A stretch of 21,520 bases of DNA from Blastocladiella britannica (lineage: Eukaryota > Blastocladiomycota > Blastocladiomycetes > Blastocladiales > Blastocladiaceae): positions 1 to 21,520 of the forward strand of contig MU624829.1 of NCBI GenBank assembly GCA_025349905.2. Direction: 5' to 3'. The notes under the pieces are model-generated. The model made no database searches. It was not told where the DNA came from and saw nothing but the letters and a program-made list of their open reading frames with translations. The translations under genes were made by a program, and so were the position numbers. Positions 19,701-21,520 of the stretch are shown one piece after another (the stretch's first letter is position 1; each line of letters begins with the position of its first letter).

Positions 19701-20637
19701 CTTCCGTCTCGGCTTGCTCGCTGGCCAGATCGCGCATGGCCGCCATGGTCGGGCGCAGCTTACCAAAAAAGAGCGCGTACTGGTTGTCCTTGGTCGGCGT
19801 CATGAGTCGGCGCGCAATCAGGCCAAACTCGTGCTGCAATGACTTAAGCCTATTTTTTTTTTTCCAATGGTGTCAGTCGAAATTTACGTTGAGTAAAAGA
19901 GCGAAGGTACATACAGCTCGGCACGCGTACTCGTCATGAAAAACGACACGAGCGTAAAGTAGTCAATCAGCCGCCATGAATGGAATGCGAAAAACTCGTT
20001 GACCTCCTGGGGCGAGACAGTCCCCGACTGTTTGTTGCATCCAATAAAAAGAATGTCAGTCCATGGTCCAACAAAAAATAAGAAAAATGCGCACTTTGTC
20101 GTCGTCAATGCCATCGAGCACCTCCACAAACCCTTCGTACAGGGCATGCAAATCGGTCGCAATCTCGTGGTCCTTGACCGACCGCCCGCTGAGCGCAACC
20201 GCCTTCCCGACATCGACGCGCACCTGGTCGACCAGCACGTCAATGAACACGGGCATCTTGATTCGCGCGCCCCACCCGGCCGTGAGCCACAGGTCGCGCA
20301 GCGCCGCGCACTTGATCTGCGTGTACATGGAGTTGCGCTTGGATAGCTCGTCCAGCATGACTTTGGCCTCGTCAATCGACTTGCCCTGCGAGGCCACCGC
20401 AGTGAGCACGTTCTCGAACGACTTGTTGAGCGCGTCGAACCGCTCGTCGAATCCGCGGTGCACCTCGGCCAGCATGGTTCCCGGGTCGAACCGCTCACCC
20501 AGCTGCGCCGCCAATTGCTCGCCGAGCGCTGTCACGTTATTGTTGTCGGCAAGGAAGGCCGTCATGCCGCCCGACCGCGCCACTGCGTCCGACGCCGCCT
20601 GGGCCGCCGGGTCCAAGACCGCCGAAATCGGCGGCAT
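16783..20637 (-). CDS. EF-hand and ankyrin-repeat protein, 5 exons, one frame break
   Basis: Exons are 20637-20095, 20027-19915, 19849-19111, 19046-18281 and 18222-16783. The introns (67, 65, 64 and 58 nt) start GTGCGC, GTATGT, GTATGT and GTATGT; three hold CTGAC and one CTGAT. About 1199 residues result if the frame break at 17293 is ignored. An N-terminal helical region ends in an EF-hand whose 12-residue loop is split by intron 1: D178, D180, S182, G183, V185, E189. Residues about 190-460 look helical. About 420-720 look beta-rich, with GGKIGDQTLYL, GRYKRDEDTILPG and a DRDQDG turn near 573-578; resemblance to DM9-type repeats is weak. From about 722 to 1140 run ankyrin-type units with DxASxxGHxxVLxWW and SGLPLRYT. 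The tail is an acidic Asp/Ser repeat. Joining of the ankyrin half to the upstream exons is supported because the ankyrin frame has no plausible ATG of its own. EF-hand proteins of this general layout occur in fungi; role unknown, perhaps calcium-responsive binding. Confidence 0.75.
16847..16909 (-). repeat. 9-bp minisatellite encoding Asp-Ser-Asp units
   Basis: On the + strand six perfect copies of TCCGAATCG are followed by a seventh with one mismatch. On the coding strand this reads Asp-Ser-Asp repeats in the acidic C-terminal tail of the ankyrin protein, flanked by diverged copies. Serines beside Asp resemble casein kinase 2 sites. Confidence 0.92.
17288..17297 (-). other. Reading-frame break within the ankyrin repeats
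   Basis: Upstream of here the coding strand reads an ankyrin unit ending GGGFISIL in one frame. Directly after, the next frame resumes the same unit as WWVNSGLPFRCSDEA. One extra G at 17293, or two lost bases, explains it. No intron of normal size fits the phase: a 56-nt GTATAC-to-CCTAG option gives a stop, and the phase-compatible option is only 40 nt and removes half a repeat. It is either a sequence error or a disabling mutation. Confidence 0.75.
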
Positions 20638-20909
20638 CACGGAGCCGGCGGTGGTGAGCCAGCGCTGGCAATCATGTGCGTGGTTTCGTCGGCGGTACGC
20701 GCCATTCCAGCCAAGTCGGTATCGGGCAGGTCGGCATCAAAGTCCAAGACCGAGGGCTCCTTCGAAGCTGCATACGCTGAAGACACGGACGGCACAGGCG
20801 GGTGCTGCATATCCGTGGGCGAAGGCGGGGATACAATGTCAACCAGTTTGCGGACCAGCGAGCGTCCGCGTTTGTTTGCAACAGGTGCAGGAGGAGTAGG
20901 TACGGTCAT
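20637..20909 (-). CDS. Upstream ORF or frameshifted N-terminus of the EF-hand/ankyrin gene
   Basis: This 90-codon ORF starts at an ATG with A at -3 after an A/T-rich leader. It encodes a Pro/Ala-rich, partly basic then acidic segment (KRGRSLVRKLVDIV then LDFDADLPDTDL) with no recognised domain. Its stop overlaps the ATG of the EF-hand gene as TGATG. Base composition is coding-like and no splice pair fits the phase. It may be the true N-terminus separated by a one-base loss, or a separately translated short upstream frame on the same mRNA. Confidence 0.5.
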   Translation of the reverse strand: MTVPTPPAPVANKRGRSLVRKLVDIVSPPSPTDMQHPPVPSVSSAYAASKEPSVLDFDADLPDTDLAGMARTADETTHMIASAGSPPPAP

Positions 20910-21193
20910 TTCTATTCCTTTTTTTGCGATGCGGTAGGGAATCTACAGAATCAGTTGGGCGTAAATATCGGTGATTTTGAGCCACAACAGCGGAGGCACT
21001 TTCCAGAAATACGAATGAGACTTTTTTTTTTAAACTATTTCGCCATGCACGGCTGAGTGGGCTTTCGAAAGTTTCCATCTCACCAGCGATCTCGTCCGCT
21101 ATGCGGGCGCTACACCAATTGTGCGACTGGTGCAGCAGAGAGTGGTAACCGTTTTTGGCTCCGGGAAAGTAAAGGAGAAGAAAAAAACAACAA
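20910..21193. other. Intergenic region with a GC-richer possible stem-loop
   Basis: This lies upstream of the EF-hand/ankyrin locus and downstream of the partial gene at the right edge, both on the minus strand. It has an A/T run near 21022-21032. From about 21055 to 21150 it is less AT-rich than other spacers and holds CACCAG (21081-21086) complementary to CTGGTG (21127-21132), enclosing CCGC-TAT-GCGG. It lacks the T-arm and acceptor geometry of a tRNA. No ORF looks real. Confidence 0.4.
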
Positions 21194-21520
21194 CTATGGC
21201 GACGCCGCCGTCTCGGCCGCCTTGGCCTTGGCTGCTGCCTTGGCCTCTTGCGCCTTCACCCGCGCGCCGACAAGGCTCTCTACCGCGGCGACCAGCTTGA
21301 GGTCCCACGCCACACCCGCCTCCGCCGCCGCACGCATCCGTCGGGTCGCCCACTCGTGGTACAGGCTGCACCAGGCCATGTCGGCCTCGGATTTGCCTTT
21401 CCAACCAGCGAGCTCCCTGCCGCCACGCTCTTCACACTCGGCCAGTAGCGCCTTCCACTGCCGATTGCAAAGGTTCTTGATCACGGCGAGCTCGGCAAGG
21501 ATACCCTTCTTGATTGCGGA
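21194..21520 (-). CDS. 3' part of an unrecognised gene, cut by the window edge
   Basis: The frame is open from the right edge to a stop at 21194, giving the last 108 residues. It is amphipathic and probably helical (ILAELAVIKNLCNRQWKALL), with several Trp residues, then an Ala/Lys-rich tail (KAQEAKAAAKAKAAETAASP). No domain is recognised. The true start lies outside the window; the GTG at 21484 is just part of the frame. Codon composition matches the neighbouring genes. Confidence 0.6.
   Translation of the reverse strand, partial: SAIKKGILAELAVIKNLCNRQWKALLAECEERGGRELAGWKGKSEADMAWCSLYHEWATRRMRAAAEAGVAWDLKLVAAVESLVGARVKAQEAKAAAKAKAAETAASP

Noticed and set aside
21060..21140. Possible tRNA
   Set aside because: There are pairing arms and a weak A-box-like stretch, but no T-arm/B-box, no 7-bp acceptor stem and no proper anticodon loop.

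Overview
This is a gene-dense eukaryotic nuclear fragment. Coding DNA is GC-rich, while the short spacers and introns are AT-rich with long poly-T/poly-A runs. Most introns I could place are about 54-67 nt, start GTNCG or GTATG, and often carry a CTGAC branch-like motif upstream of the AG. These traits, plus a C-terminal series of ankyrin units built around WW..SGLPL.YT, suggest an early-diverging zoosporic fungus, most likely Blastocladiomycota (Allomyces/Catenaria type). That placement is inference from remembered family features, not a search.

Layout from left to right: (1) + strand 165-1553, a BuGZ/ZNF207-like zinc-finger protein whose first finger and C-terminal GLEBS-like motif are completed only by splicing. 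(2) - strand 2182-5006, an unrecognised Ser/Pro/Gln-rich protein with a proposed upstream first exon. (3) - strand 5445-6271, an unrecognised protein with about four membrane segments. (4) + strand 6305-9175, an Nrd1/Seb1-like RNA polymerase II CTD-binding and RNA-binding protein (CID, RS-like linker, RRM). (5) + strand 9256-13314, a low-complexity protein of about 1309 residues with repeated RRGSM motifs and two stop-free introns whose lengths are multiples of three. (6) - strand 13351-14673, an intronless HECT_2 protein of the UBE3D/Ipa1 family. (7) + strand 14716-16574, an unrecognised multi-pass membrane protein. (8) - strand 16783-20637, a five-exon EF-hand plus ankyrin-repeat protein with one internal reading-frame break, preceded by an ORF (20637-20909) that overlaps its start as TGATG. 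(9) - strand 21194-21520, the 3' part of a gene running off the right edge.

Spacing is tight. Two divergent gene pairs are separated by only 33 and 42 bp between start codons, and genes 5 and 6 converge with 36 bp between stops. Three recognisable proteins (BuGZ, Nrd1/Seb1, Ipa1/UBE3D) belong to families linked to RNA processing or transcript 3'-end formation in other eukaryotes, but nothing here shows functional coupling. I saw no rRNA, convincing tRNA, transposon or CRISPR array. The most unusual object is the EF-hand/ankyrin gene with its two reading-frame breaks. All exon models are read by eye from frame, splice motifs and domain continuity, without transcript evidence.
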